From Mycetohabitans sp. B8 (lineage in GTDB: Bacteria > Pseudomonadota > Gammaproteobacteria > Burkholderiales > Burkholderiaceae): 64,000 nt of DNA. The notes beneath the pieces were generated by a model. The model was not told where the DNA came from and made no database searches. It saw nothing but the letters and a program-made list of their open reading frames with translations. Positions 48,722-58,416 of this stretch are shown piece by piece (the stretch's first letter is position 1; the number at the start of each line of letters is the position of its first letter). The DNA lies in the NCBI RefSeq assembly GCF_021991875.1, contig NZ_JAHLKR010000018.1, positions 124,001-188,000 of the forward strand. The letters run 5' to 3'. A program made the translations under genes and the position numbers.

Positions 48722-49342
48722 TTACCATACCGTCAACTCTATATCCCGCGGCGCTCCCCATGCTCGCAGTAGCGTATCCAACTCATGCTCGAGCATTGAT
48801 GCGTAGGATAAGATTAGCTCTCGCGCTTTATTGTCCGTCGTGTCGAAGCGAAGGGATAGTGTGGAATACGAAAGCGTCAGGTTAAGCGTTGTATCCGGTA
48901 GCAGGGCTGGATCCAGCGGTAAAGATGCTTCCCAGGTGCCTGTGTCGTTAATTGCGCTGTCTGTGCAAAACGCTGCAATTTCCTGAGCCAGTCGGCGAGC
49001 CATGTCGAGCATCGAACCTTGTTCGAGCAGTATTTTTTCTACAACGGGCTGAACCGCTGAACGGAGCCGCCGGCGCACTGCGCGCGACGCCCGGTCGGCA
49101 TTTTCATCGGACGGCGATTCGTCGTCACTATCTGCATCCGGGTCAATCGCAAGGACGAATCCAGAGGCAATGCGATTCGGGTTGTATTTATCAACTGGCG
49201 GTTTGGTGTTTGGTAGTGGCTTGGCGCGGCGCGCGAGTGACGCATAGTCGAGCCGCAGCCGGCGATTATGTACCGGGGAGTTGTCGTGCCTGTCATGATG
49301 GCGGGGAATGATCCGCACTGGACGATTGCGAATGGACGTCAT
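48722..49342 (-). CDS. hpaP: HpaP (SctP-like) secretion control protein
   Basis: The 206-residue protein starts with a basic, Pro/His-rich leader (RIIPRHHDRHDN, then LRLDYASLARRAKPLPNTKPP), resembling HpaP. A type III substrate-switch-like domain follows (NLTLSYSTLSLRFDTTDNKARELILS). HpaP in Xanthomonas promotes translocon and effector secretion. The position between hrcV and hrcQ is as in Xanthomonas and Ralstonia. It begins 9 bp after hrcV. Confidence 0.85.
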   Translation of the reverse strand: MTSIRNRPVRIIPRHHDRHDNSPVHNRRLRLDYASLARRAKPLPNTKPPVDKYNPNRIASGFVLAIDPDADSDDESPSDENADRASRAVRRRLRSAVQPVVEKILLEQGSMLDMARRLAQEIAAFCTDSAINDTGTWEASLPLDPALLPDTTLNLTLSYSTLSLRFDTTDNKARELILSYASMLEHELDTLLRAWGAPRDIELTVW

Positions 49343-49351
49343 GGATAGAGG

Positions 49352-51436
49352 TTATGCTGTTACGCGGCCCAGCGGGCGTAGCTCGACGTGCTCCCCGAGC
49401 TCCTGGTAGGAGTAAACCGGGAGCCAGCCTAGTCGTCCCTCGATGATTCGACGCACATATCGACGAATATCCATTGAGGTAACGAGAGCGACACCTTCCC
49501 GTGGTTCGGTGCCGGCAAAGGATTTAACTTTTTCAACCAAGAAGTTGACCTCGTCGGGCGGAAGTGCCAGGTAGTTTCCTGTTGGCGTCTGCTTGATTGC
49601 CTGTCGAATATGCTGCTCGACAGGCAGATCGAGCAGCACGGCGTCGAGTTGACGTGCGCCGCCGGTGGCCCGATGTGCGAGAAATCGTGCCAGGTCGCCG
49701 CGTACGTATTCGGTGAGCATCAGCATGTCTTTCTCCTTCGTACCCCAAGCAAGCAGGCTCTCGAGAATGGTGCGCATGTTGCGGATCGGCACCTGCTCTT
49801 CAAGTAACCGCCTGAGTACATCCGCGATGCGTTGCGGCGGAACGGCCTTCTGGACCTCGGCAACAAGCCCTGGATAGTCTGTGCCCTGCTGCTCAAGGAT
49901 CCACTGTACTTCCTGGATACCGAGAAACGATGACGCATGACGCCGCAACAACATGATCGTCGTGCGGGCGATGATCTCTTCCGCTTTCCAGGCGGAGGCT
50001 TTGGGCGGCAGCGCCTTTTCGTCGATCCACCACGTTGGGCCGGGTCCACCGTCCAGTCCGCCGCGGGGTTCGGCGCGTGCGCGCAGTACGTTGACCCCAG
50101 AATCGGGCGCATCGGCGCCAGATGTGGACGATTCCAGTGGCAGCATCACTTTACCGGGCGGCAGTTCGAGCGCGATATAGGGCACGTCATGTATCAGTAC
50201 TTCGAAGCTGGCGCTGGCGGTTGTGTCGCTAGCCCACATCGTAATGCCAGGAAACGGCAACCCGAGCTCCTCCTGCAGCGCGTAGCGCTCTTTTGCAAAT
50301 GACTTGTCCAGCGCGGGCGCCGATAAACGTGGCATCAAATCAGTGGCGATCCGGACGCCGACCGGCGGTGTAAACTGAGGCGCGCGCGGGAGAATTCCAC
50401 CGGCTTCGCCTTTGCCGCCCGCTCGCTGCATCGAACTGACCGCCTCACTGCGTTGATCACCCGAAGATGGGCGCTTCTGGCCCAGCCTATAGCCGCAAAA
50501 TGCTAGCGTGGCTGACAGCAGAAAGAACAGGGGCGCCGGGAATCCGGGGACAGCCGAAAACCCGATCAACAGCACGGCCGCGAAATACAGTGCGCGCGTG
50601 CTGGAACTGAGTTGTCGGCCCATTTCGCTACCGAGCGATTGGGGGTTTGCATCACGCTCGTCCGCGACTCTTGTAATCATGACGCCGGCCGCGACGGAAA
50701 GGAGCAGTGAAGGAATCTGTGAAACCATTGCATCGCCGACCGACAGGATCGCAAATCGGTTGGCCGCGTCCGCTGCGCTCATCCCATGATACGCAACGCC
50801 AACTGCGATGCCTGCAATGATATTGATCCCTGTGATGATCAGCCCGGCGATTGCGTCGCCTTTGACGAACTTCATTGCGCCGTCCATCCCGCCGTGCAGC
50901 TGGCTTTCAACAGCCAACGTCGCACGTTTGCGGCGTGCTTCGTCTGCGGTCAACAAATTGGCGCGCAAGTCGGCGTCGATACTCATCTGTTTGCCAGGGA
51001 GCGCGTCCAGCGTGAATCGGGCCCCGACTTCTGCGACTCGTTCCGAGCCTTTGGCGATGACGATGAATTGAACGGTCGTGATGATAATGAAGACGACGAG
51101 TCCGACCACCAGATTGCCGCCGACGACAAGCTGACCGAATGCTTCGATGATATGACCGGCATCGGCGTGCAATAAAATGGATTTTGTTGACGCGATATTG
51201 AGCGACAGGCGGTATAGCGTGGTAAAGAGAAGCAGGGACGGAAAGACAGACAACGCGACGATGTCGGGCACATACATCGTGATCATCAGCAATGTGACAC
51301 TGATTGCGATATTGCAGGCCAGCAGCACGTCAATCAAAAGCGTCGGCAGCGGCAGAATCATCAGCGAAATAATCGCAACGACCACGAGCGCAACGCCAAT
51401 CTCACCGGCTGCAGGCAATTTGAGGGCTTTCGACAT
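49352..51436 (-). CDS. hrcV: HrcV (SctV) export gate protein
   Basis: The 694-residue protein belongs to the FlhA/SctV family. The N-terminal half has multiple membrane helices and the FHIPEP-type region with conserved segments (GARFTLDALPGKQMSIDADLRA and DGAMKFVKGDAIAGLIITGIN). The C-terminal cytosolic domain (about residues 340-694) forms the nonameric ring that selects substrates (PWWIDEKALP-type and LRRHASSFLGIQEVQWILEQ). It starts 44 bp after hrcU. Confidence 0.97.
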   Translation of the reverse strand: MSKALKLPAAGEIGVALVVVAIISLMILPLPTLLIDVLLACNIAISVTLLMITMYVPDIVALSVFPSLLLFTTLYRLSLNIASTKSILLHADAGHIIEAFGQLVVGGNLVVGLVVFIIITTVQFIVIAKGSERVAEVGARFTLDALPGKQMSIDADLRANLLTADEARRKRATLAVESQLHGGMDGAMKFVKGDAIAGLIITGINIIAGIAVGVAYHGMSAADAANRFAILSVGDAMVSQIPSLLLSVAAGVMITRVADERDANPQSLGSEMGRQLSSSTRALYFAAVLLIGFSAVPGFPAPLFFLLSATLAFCGYRLGQKRPSSGDQRSEAVSSMQRAGGKGEAGGILPRAPQFTPPVGVRIATDLMPRLSAPALDKSFAKERYALQEELGLPFPGITMWASDTTASASFEVLIHDVPYIALELPPGKVMLPLESSTSGADAPDSGVNVLRARAEPRGGLDGGPGPTWWIDEKALPPKASAWKAEEIIARTTIMLLRRHASSFLGIQEVQWILEQQGTDYPGLVAEVQKAVPPQRIADVLRRLLEEQVPIRNMRTILESLLAWGTKEKDMLMLTEYVRGDLARFLAHRATGGARQLDAVLLDLPVEQHIRQAIKQTPTGNYLALPPDEVNFLVEKVKSFAGTEPREGVALVTSMDIRRYVRRIIEGRLGWLPVYSYQELGEHVELRPLGRVTA

Positions 51437-51480
51437 GATAGTTCTTTATTCGCGATTCAATACGGTAATGCGGCAGTCAA

Positions 51481-52536
51481 CTATGATGTGCTTTTAGGCC
51501 CGAGAGAATCGACCCACCGGAGAATGGCCACCACGGCTTCAAACAACTCTTCCGGGATGGGTTCATCGATCTCGACGCGGTGTAATGCACGTGCAACTGG
51601 AGGGTTACCAATGATCGGTACGCGTGCCTGCACGGCCGCACGCCGGAGTTCGGCAGCGCTTTCGTCCTGGCCCTTTGCAATGACGAGCGGCAGTGGGTAC
51701 TCGGACGGTGCGTATCGTATCGCGACTGCATAGTGTGTCGGATTGACGATCAGCGCGTTGGCGAGTCCAACACGCAGGCGAGGCGGCGCTTCCTGTGCCC
51801 ACTGACGTGCGATGCGTTTGCGTTCGCCTTTGAGTTGTGGATCGCCCTCCTGCTGTTTATATTCTCGCTTGATTTCGTCCTTGCTCATTCGCATCTGCCG
51901 GATAAACAACATATGTTGCAACCTGAAGTCGAACGCACCGATGATGACAAAAACGAGCGCGGCGACAGCCAGCAGTTTGAGAAAGACCGACCACAGCAGC
52001 CGGCATAACTCCGGCAAAGGCTGATACAACGATGTGGCGATCAGCGGGATCAACCCGCGAATCGTGACCCACATCACGCACATGACCAGCGTCGCTTTTA
52101 ACAGCGACTTGCCAAGGTCGACCAACGTCCGAAGGGAGAATATTCGCTTGAGTCCGCTGGCGGGACTAACAGCCATCGGATTGGGGGTGACAGGCTTTGT
52201 ACTGATTTGGAAGCCAACTTGGCCAAACAGCGCGGCGAACGCGGACAGTGCCGCAGCGAAGACGCATGGCACGATAACGATCAACGATTCCTGGCCAAGT
52301 TTGACCAGCCAGGCGACGAGCGTATCCAACGAACGGTCAGTCGTGACAAAATCCAGTGCCGTATGAATCAAACTGCGGAACGCGTCGGAAAATGTGGTTG
52401 CGGCTGCAACGACCGTCGCAATAACCGAACATAAAACCACAGCGTCTGTCAAGTCAGTGCTTTTCGCTACTTGGCCGTCACGCCGGGCGTCTCGAAGCCG
52501 CTTCTCAGTGGGTTGTTCGGTTTTTTCATCGCTCAT
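51481..52536 (-). CDS. hrcU: HrcU (SctU) export switch protein
   Basis: The 351-residue FlhB-like protein has an N-terminal EKTEQPTEKRLRDARRDGQVAKS, four membrane helices and a cytosolic domain. The autocleavage motif NPTH lies near residue 262 (VNPTHYAVAIRY) and allows the switch from early to late substrates. ATG 52536 has GGAG at the better distance; ATG 52542 is an alternative. It is the first gene of the leftward unit, with a hrpII box about 75 bp upstream. Confidence 0.96.
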   Translation of the reverse strand: MSDEKTEQPTEKRLRDARRDGQVAKSTDLTDAVVLCSVIATVVAAATTFSDAFRSLIHTALDFVTTDRSLDTLVAWLVKLGQESLIVIVPCVFAAALSAFAALFGQVGFQISTKPVTPNPMAVSPASGLKRIFSLRTLVDLGKSLLKATLVMCVMWVTIRGLIPLIATSLYQPLPELCRLLWSVFLKLLAVAALVFVIIGAFDFRLQHMLFIRQMRMSKDEIKREYKQQEGDPQLKGERKRIARQWAQEAPPRLRVGLANALIVNPTHYAVAIRYAPSEYPLPLVIAKGQDESAAELRRAAVQARVPIIGNPPVARALHRVEIDEPIPEELFEAVVAILRWVDSLGPKSTS

Positions 52537-52610
52537 CGGCATTCTCCGTCGATCTACGGCGGGCAGTGGCGCGAGAGCCTCTGGCGCCAGGTCACGATAC
52601 CGTTCATGCG

Positions 52611-52634
52611 CGAATCGGTTTGCATACGCGCGAA
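52611..52634 (-). promoter_or_regulatory. hrpII box upstream of hrcU
   Basis: On the minus strand TTCG, 16 bases and TTCG precede hrcU by 75 bp. The box is divergent to a second one 32 bp away. Confidence 0.82.
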
Positions 52635-52666
52635 GCGCAGGCGCCTAATCCGAACTCAGTTAAATC

Positions 52667-52690
52667 TTCGCGTATGTGGTGCACGCTTCG
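52667..52690 (+). promoter_or_regulatory. hrpII box upstream of hrpB1
   Basis: TTCG (52667-52670), 16 bases and TTCG (52687-52690) are followed after 31 bases by TATTGT, fitting the YANNNT -10 form described for HrpB-controlled Ralstonia promoters. hrpB1 begins 126 bp downstream. Confidence 0.87.
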
Positions 52691-52815
52691 CTGCTGCGCC
52701 TTCCCGTCTTTTAGGTAACGCTATTGTTTGATAGACGACTCGGTTTGCGAATATACCGATCCGGACAAGCATGCAACGGGAGAAGTCCGTTGCGATATAT
52801 CAGGAGCTTTGCGTA

Positions 52816-53379
52816 ATGACTATCTCGTCTCAGCAATATATGAAGATCGACAAGCTTGTTATCGGCGGCTTAATCGAAGTCGTATCGCTTTCCCAGCAAG
52901 GCGATTTTAAGTCTGGCACAATCGACTTTGACGACGTGGAGATGGTAATCAATGCATTACGCGTGGTGTGTCCCAAGGCGCAAGAAATCGATGCGCTTGA
53001 GGGCATGCTCTGGATGTCTCGCGGTAAATGGGACGAGGCAATATTGACACTACAGTCGCTAGTCGACAAAAAACCGGACTTTTCTTACGCCAAAGGGCTG
53101 CTTGCGCTGGCCTTATTTTCAAAGGGGGATATGTCATGGCGCCAAACCGCGGCTGACCTCGAAGCGTCCAATCCAACGGAAGATACAAAAAGGCTGATTC
53201 GTTCGATTGAGGCCCGTGCGGACCTACGCGACGCCATAAAAACATATGAAAAAACCGGGCAATTTGTTCTTCCCGAATCATGTGAGGAACAGATGCGTGA
53301 ATTTGAGCAAGCCAAGCAGACGGAGCAACCTGGTGCGAACCTCTCCTTTGCCGAGCACGCAAATCTCATTCGCTTATGA
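52816..53379 (+). CDS. hrpB1: HrpB1-like type III protein
   Basis: The 188-residue protein has TPR-like helices (VEMVINALRVVCPKAQEIDALEGMLWMSRGKWDEAILTLQSLVDKKPDFSYAKGLLALALFSKGD). This is the form of HrpB1/HrpK in Xanthomonas and Ralstonia, a soluble component that interacts with the ring and pilus. The ATG at 52816 follows AGGAG. It opens the rightward unit behind a hrpII box. Confidence 0.9.
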   Translation: MTISSQQYMKIDKLVIGGLIEVVSLSQQGDFKSGTIDFDDVEMVINALRVVCPKAQEIDALEGMLWMSRGKWDEAILTLQSLVDKKPDFSYAKGLLALALFSKGDMSWRQTAADLEASNPTEDTKRLIRSIEARADLRDAIKTYEKTGQFVLPESCEEQMREFEQAKQTEQPGANLSFAEHANLIRL

Positions 53380-53404
53380 CGCGATTGTAACCTGGAGCAG
53401 CGAT

Positions 53405-53791
53405 ATGACACAGGCACTTAACTTAATGGTCATGCCAATGGCGCCCGATACTGGATTGGAAGGCGGTAAGGCCGCGCCGTCCGCAGAGACAATCGGAAAA
53501 TTTCAGGCGTTAATGGAACGAGCCGATATGGTAGAGCCGTCCAGCGGTGCAGATAATGGGCCATCGACGTTGGGCCGCATACTTGGCGCCCAAGATGTGC
53601 AAATGCAGCAGTTATTCAATGATATGAACGCGCTGCCGCAGCAGGCAATGAGCATGTCTATGCCGGAGATGACGATGGCAACGTGCCGGATACTGTCCGA
53701 ATCGACCATGGTGCATGCGAATATCTCTATGAGTCAGGCGATAACCATGGCGCCGAAAAATTCAATAGATACGTTACTTAAAAACCAATAA
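53405..53791 (+). CDS. hrpB2: HrpB2-like inner rod protein
   Basis: The 128-residue protein is rich in Met, Gln and Ala. It ends with the conserved C-terminal TLLKNQ, in agreement with the VxTLxK-type end needed by HrpB2 in Xanthomonas. HrpB2 is an early secreted component (inner rod, SctI position). It lies 25 bp after hrpB1 and 3 bp before hrcJ. Confidence 0.9.
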   Translation: MTQALNLMVMPMAPDTGLEGGKAAPSAETIGKFQALMERADMVEPSSGADNGPSTLGRILGAQDVQMQQLFNDMNALPQQAMSMSMPEMTMATCRILSESTMVHANISMSQAITMAPKNSIDTLLKNQ

Positions 53792-53794
53792 ATT

Positions 53795-54592
53795 ATGCTT
53801 GCCCAACGACGCGACACCGCGCACCGGGCCGGGCGGCTCGCCATAATGCTCGTCCTTTGCATCTCGCTGTGGGGATGCCAGAAGGAACTATACAATAATC
53901 TTTCCGAGCAAGACGCCAATGAAATGATGGTTGCACTGCTCGAGCATGGCGTCAACGCGTCCAAGACCACGGCGGACAATGGCAAAACGTGGTCGCTGGA
54001 TGTTGAGGAAGCAGAAATAGTACGCGCGATGGAGGTGCTGCGCTCCCGCGGGCTGCCTCATACAAAATACGACGACCTCGGTAATCTGTTTAAGAAAGAT
54101 GGGCTGGTTTCCACGCCGACCGAGGAACGAGTACGCTTTATATACGGGTTGTCGCAGGAGTTGTCGGATACGCTATCTAAAATAGATGGTGTTGTCGTTG
54201 CGCGGGTGCAAATCGTATTGCCGAACAACGACCCTCTGGCGTCGCAAACAAAGCCATCGTCGGCATCCGTGTTTATCAAATATCGACCCGATTCGGACGC
54301 GGCCGCACTGGTTCCGCAAATTAAGACGCTTGTCATGCACAGTGTCGAGGGCCTGACGTACGACGCGGTGAGTGTCACGGCGGTACCGGCAGATCCACTG
54401 GATTTGTCTCGCATGCAAAACAGGCAATCCTATACACTTCCGTTAATTGCAGTGCTCCTGTGTGCGATATTGATTCCATTGGCGTGGTGGCTGGGCCGGA
54501 ACGGAGCGAGAAACGGCCGAACACTGGTCGCTCAACTGGCTAAGCGGATCGGTATTCGACCCAAGCAGGATAGTTCGGCTTCGGCATCGTAA
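53795..54592 (+). CDS. hrcJ: HrcJ (SctJ) ring lipoprotein
   Basis: The 265-residue lipoprotein has a lipobox at LWGCQKELY, about residue 28, and the FliF/YscJ ring-building domain (LYNNLSEQDANEMMVALLEHGVNA...LPHTKYDDLGNLF...YDAVSVTAVP). A C-terminal membrane helix follows (LPLIAVLLCAILIPLAWWL). It forms the inner-membrane ring with HrcD. The gene is tightly coupled to hrpB2. Confidence 0.95.
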   Translation: MLAQRRDTAHRAGRLAIMLVLCISLWGCQKELYNNLSEQDANEMMVALLEHGVNASKTTADNGKTWSLDVEEAEIVRAMEVLRSRGLPHTKYDDLGNLFKKDGLVSTPTEERVRFIYGLSQELSDTLSKIDGVVVARVQIVLPNNDPLASQTKPSSASVFIKYRPDSDAAALVPQIKTLVMHSVEGLTYDAVSVTAVPADPLDLSRMQNRQSYTLPLIAVLLCAILIPLAWWLGRNGARNGRTLVAQLAKRIGIRPKQDSSASAS

Positions 54593-54607
54593 CCTACGGG
54601 AGCCGAA

Positions 54608-55303
54608 ATGACACCATTCGAGCGTGCCGCCGCAGCGTTGCGCGCGTATGAGCGCAACGCGCGCAATGCGATCGAATGGGCGGATGCATCGTGGCTTGCC
54701 GCTGCGCTCGGCACCACCACGGCAGTGGTTCAAAGCTTGCAGGTTGCGTGGCGTAACGCCCAGCGCATCCAAATGGATTTGGCCTCTTACGCGCTGCTAA
54801 GTATGAACAGCGTAACGGCGCCGACGGTAAAATCGCTGATTGCCGGCCATGCCGCGATGTTCGATATGCTGCCTGTCGATCAAGGCCTGCGCATGCTACG
54901 GGTACGCGCGTTGTTGTTCCGTGGCGCGCAGGTGCGACGCGTCATTGACAATGCGAGCCGCAGGCGGCTTACCGATTGGGTTGGCGTTTCGTTGGATCTC
55001 ATCAGTCAGGCCGCGACTGGCGCGCCTGACATTGCCGCGCTGCCAATGGCGCCCCTCATGACGCCACTTGACGAGATCGACGCGCAGACGCTAGCGCAAG
55101 AAGGCTACTGGCTGATAGTTCGAGACGAGCGTGATGCCGCGCGTTCGATACCGTGCACGCTGTTGCGCCTTGCGTTGCCGCGAGAAGCAAATCCGCCTCG
55201 GTGGCTGAACGCCAAAGTCAGCCACCTTGATAAAGACGGCACGCAAAACCTTGTTAATCATATACCTGCCTGGCTGCCGGAGTGGAAATGGCTATTTGGC
55301 TGA
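54608..55303 (+). CDS. hrpB4: HrpB4-like (SctK position) protein
   Basis: The 231-residue protein lies between hrcJ and hrcL, as hrpB4 does in Xanthomonas and hrpH in Ralstonia. The sequence is helical with low conservation (RAAAALRAYERNARNAIEWADASWLAAALG; PVDQGLRMLRVRALLFRGAQVRRVIDNASRRRL). It probably serves as the sorting-platform adaptor. The end overlaps the start of hrcL by 16 bases. Confidence 0.85.
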   Translation: MTPFERAAAALRAYERNARNAIEWADASWLAAALGTTTAVVQSLQVAWRNAQRIQMDLASYALLSMNSVTAPTVKSLIAGHAAMFDMLPVDQGLRMLRVRALLFRGAQVRRVIDNASRRRLTDWVGVSLDLISQAATGAPDIAALPMAPLMTPLDEIDAQTLAQEGYWLIVRDERDAARSIPCTLLRLALPREANPPRWLNAKVSHLDKDGTQNLVNHIPAWLPEWKWLFG

Positions 55304-56508
55304 AGTCGCCATATCAAATCCCGCACACGGACGGCGTACACGTTGGCGCGAGCCGTGACGTGATCCCGGCCGCGGAGTTTGGAGCGCTATTGACGATTGA
55401 ACAGGCGTACGAACAACTCGAAGCTGACAGGCAGGAGACACTCGAGCGCGCACGCAACGAGTCCAACAAAATAGTCGAGGCCGCACGTCAGTCCGCGCAG
55501 CAGATACTCGACGATGCGACGCGCGAATACGAGACGGCCGCGGAGCGCGGCTATCGCGATGGCGAGCAGCGCGCGCTGTCCAATTGGATGGAACGGCTGG
55601 CGGAGCTTGCCGACAGCGAACGGCGAATGCAGGTACGTATGCGGGAGCGGCTTGCTCAGATCGTCACGACTGGGGTCGAGCAAATCGTGCATGTGCAGCA
55701 CACCGACGCGCTCTTTGAGCGTGCGCTGAATGTTGTTGACCGGATTGTCGAGGGCGCGGCATATGTCCGAATTTTCGTAAGCGAGTCCGATCATGATCAC
55801 GCATGTGTGGCTTTTGAACGTCTGGCGGCGCGGTGGCGCGAGATGGGACGTCCATTTCCACTGACTGTTATCGCTGATAAGAAGCTGCCTCCCGGAAGCT
55901 GTATTTGCGAGTCGGATTTTGGTTCGGTTGACGCGAGTCTTGCCACTCAGCTAAGGGCGATGCGCACTGCAATCACGCGTGCACTCAAGCACTCGTTGAT
56001 CGAATGCGATAACTGCGAACAATTGCATGACGATGGCAGGCATGAATCTCCGTCCCACGCGGTCGATGACGAAAGCGATCCAACAGATGCTCCGATAAAT
56101 GAACATGGCATCAACGACGCTAACGATGACGATAGCGACGACGAGGACATGATGGATGGCGATTTTTGGGACGACGATGAACTGGATGCGACGGCTGATG
56201 AGGAAGCGCTTGACGATATTGCATCCGATGATGAAGCTTTCGGCATGGAAGAGTTTGATCAGGGGGAACTCGATGAAAACGAGTTTAACGACGACGAATT
56301 CCTCAGTGAGGGAGATGACGAGAGCGTTAACGACGAAGACCTAGTTGACGAAGTTTCGGGCGATAAAGTTTTTGGAGAAGAGCGTTCTGACCTTGCGCAG
56401 CGCAATGAGGTTCAGAACGACGAAGCTCGCGAAGCGCCGCTCGATCTCGATGCTTTCGATCGTGAGCAACCGCACGATTCCGGCAGCGCGAAACGGGATC
56501 GCACTTAA
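55288..56508 (+). CDS. hrcL: HrcL (SctL, HrpB5) ATPase stator with acidic extension
   Basis: Residues 1-230 form a normal SctL protein: an N-terminal link region, a coiled coil ([34 protein letters not shown]) and a C-terminal domain ([32 protein letters not shown]). Normal HrcL proteins end about there, at roughly 200-230 residues. This one has about 165 more residues, mostly Asp and Glu ([20 protein letters not shown] and onward). The reading frame is open and the stop overlaps the hrcN start, so the tail is translated in place. It is the stator that restrains HrcN. The tail's role is unknown. Start ATG 55288 follows CCGGAG. Confidence 0.9.
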   Translation: MAIWLKSPYQIPHTDGVHVGASRDVIPAAEFGALLTIEQAYEQLEADRQETLERARNESNKIVEAARQSAQQILDDATREYETAAERGYRDGEQRALSNWMERLAELADSERRMQVRMRERLAQIVTTGVEQIVHVQHTDALFERALNVVDRIVEGAAYVRIFVSESDHDHACVAFERLAARWREMGRPFPLTVIADKKLPPGSCICESDFGSVDASLATQLRAMRTAITRALKHSLIECDNCEQLHDDGRHESPSHAVDDESDPTDAPINEHGINDANDDDSDDEDMMDGDFWDDDELDATADEEALDDIASDDEAFGMEEFDQGELDENEFNDDEFLSEGDDESVNDEDLVDEVSGDKVFGEERSDLAQRNEVQNDEAREAPLDLDAFDREQPHDSGSAKRDRT

Positions 56509-57887
56509 TGAATCGTACGGACGGGGTTGAGATGCACAGCGACGACGATTGTCCATCCGCGCTGGAGTGCGATGCATTGCGCGTTACCGACGTAATCGAG
56601 CGCGCCATCCTATCTACCTCTGGTATTGCGCATCACGGCAAGGTGCTCGAGGTCATTGGCACGCTGGTCAAGGTCAGCGGGCTTGACGTTTCTCTTGGCG
56701 AGCTGTGCGAACTGAGGGCTCCGGATGGCGCCGTGCTGCAGCACGCGGAGGTGATAGGATTTACGCGTGACGTCGCGCTGTTGTCGCCATTCTCGCGATT
56801 AGAGAACGTGTCGAGGTCGACGCGCGTGGTTGGACTGGGCCGGCCGCTGTCGGTGCCGGTTGGAGATGTCTTGCTGGGGCGGGTGATTGATAGCCTAGGG
56901 CAGCCGATCGATGGCTTGGGTCCCATCGATACCGAGGAATTGCGCCCGATTTTTGCTTCGCCTCCGGACCCAATGAGCCGGAAAATGATTGAGTATCCGC
57001 TGCCCACTGGCGTGCGCGTCGTCGATAGCATGATGACACTGGCCGAGGGGCAACGGATGGGGATTTTTGCTCCAGCGGGCGTCGGCAAAAGTACGTTACT
57101 GGGCATGTTCGCACGTGGTGCGCAATGTGATGTCACAGTGATTGCGCTAATCGGCGAGCGGGGACGTGAGGTGCGCGAGTTCATCGAGCTCATCCTTGGC
57201 GAGGAGGGAATGGCGCGATCCGTGGTGGTTTGCGCGACATCGGATCGATCGTCCATTGAAAGGGCGAAGGCTGCATATGTCGCGACGACCATCGCTGAAT
57301 ATTTTCGGGATCGTGGGCAGCGTGTGCTGCTGATGATGGACTCGTTGACGCGCTTTGCACGCGCGCAACGCGAAATTGGCCTGGCCGCCGGCGAGCCGCC
57401 GGCACGACGTGGCTTTCCTCCGTCAATTTTTGCCGAATTGCCACGGCTTCTGGAACGTGCCGGCATGGGCGCCACGGGCTCGATCACTGCACTGTACACT
57501 GTGCTTGCGGAAGACGAGAGCGGCAGCGACCCAATCGCCGAAGAAGTCCGGGGTATTCTGGATGGCCATATGATCCTGTCTCGCGAGATTGCGGCGAAGA
57601 ACCAGTACCCGGCCATCGACGTGCTTGGCAGCTTGTCTCGCGTAATGTCGCAGGTCATGCCCCGCGAGTATGTAGACGCGGCCGCCCGTGTGCGCGAATT
57701 GATGGCGAAGCATCGGGAAGTGGAGATGCTGCTGCAGATCGGCGAGTATCAGCCGGGCGGCAATCCATTGGCGGACGAGGCTATCGACAAAATTGATGCT
57801 ATTCGGGCGTTTCTGAGCCAGCGTACCGACGAGCGCGCAGACCCGGACGATACCCAGGCGCGTCTGTTTGAACTGGCTCACGGCTAA
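56508..57887 (+). CDS. hrcN: HrcN (SctN) secretion ATPase
   Basis: The 459-residue F1-like ATPase unfolds and detaches substrates from chaperones. Walker [12 protein letters not shown] lies at about residues 190-200 and Walker [27 protein letters not shown] follows. The catalytic Glu in [10 protein letters not shown] is in place. The N-terminal 40 residues are longer than in many homologues (rich in Asp and Glu). Its start overlaps the hrcL stop (TAATG). Confidence 0.97.
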   Translation: MNRTDGVEMHSDDDCPSALECDALRVTDVIERAILSTSGIAHHGKVLEVIGTLVKVSGLDVSLGELCELRAPDGAVLQHAEVIGFTRDVALLSPFSRLENVSRSTRVVGLGRPLSVPVGDVLLGRVIDSLGQPIDGLGPIDTEELRPIFASPPDPMSRKMIEYPLPTGVRVVDSMMTLAEGQRMGIFAPAGVGKSTLLGMFARGAQCDVTVIALIGERGREVREFIELILGEEGMARSVVVCATSDRSSIERAKAAYVATTIAEYFRDRGQRVLLMMDSLTRFARAQREIGLAAGEPPARRGFPPSIFAELPRLLERAGMGATGSITALYTVLAEDESGSDPIAEEVRGILDGHMILSREIAAKNQYPAIDVLGSLSRVMSQVMPREYVDAAARVRELMAKHREVEMLLQIGEYQPGGNPLADEAIDKIDAIRAFLSQRTDERADPDDTQARLFELAHG

Positions 57888-57897
57888 TGGGTGCGTA

Positions 57898-58416
57898 ATG
57901 GCGGTATCGGATCGCAGGATCGTCGCGTTGCGCAGAGCGGTGGCGCGCCGCTCGCGCATGGAAGATGAACTGCGCGCGGTGCTCTCAAAGCAGCGAACGG
58001 AGCAGGCCGACCTCAGGGAAAAGTGCGACAATAAAAAAGCTCAGATCGATCAGGAGCGCAGTGTATTGGAAGCCAGCGAAGTCCGCATTACGGAGATGAT
58101 GACCGGCAGCAGCTGCTTTTCCATTGTCGAAATGCAGGGCACAATGCGCTATATGGATGTGGTGATGGACCGCATCCGTGTACTTGAAAGAGAGCTTGAT
58201 AAGTTAGAGCAGCAATATCGGTCAAAGACCGATGAAATATCGCGCACCGCGCAAGCGATCGCAAGAAATCGCGGGCGTATCGAAGCATGCGACAACCGTA
58301 TCGGCACGCTGATGCGCAAGCTTGACGAAGCGGAAAGCGACATTGCCGACGACGAAGCTGAAGAAGCGGCGTTGGCACGTATCAGATCCCGCGGTTGTCA
58401 GAGGCTGACCCGATGA
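57898..58416 (+). CDS. hrpB7: HrpB7-like (SctO) coiled-coil stalk protein
   Basis: The 172-residue protein is a continuous alpha-helical coiled coil (RRSRMEDELRAVLSKQRTEQADLREKCDNKKAQIDQ...DRIRVLERELDKLEQQYRSKTDEI). It lies between hrcN and hrcT, the SctO/HrpB7 position. It should act as the central stalk between ATPase and gate. The start follows hrcN by 10 bp. Its end overlaps hrcT by four bases (ATGA). Confidence 0.9.
   Translation: MAVSDRRIVALRRAVARRSRMEDELRAVLSKQRTEQADLREKCDNKKAQIDQERSVLEASEVRITEMMTGSSCFSIVEMQGTMRYMDVVMDRIRVLERELDKLEQQYRSKTDEISRTAQAIARNRGRIEACDNRIGTLMRKLDEAESDIADDEAEEAALARIRSRGCQRLTR

Noticed and set aside
56633-57658. 341-residue minus-strand frame over hrcN
   Set aside because: Antisense to a complete secretion ATPase; Ser/Arg-rich composition is typical of a shadow frame.
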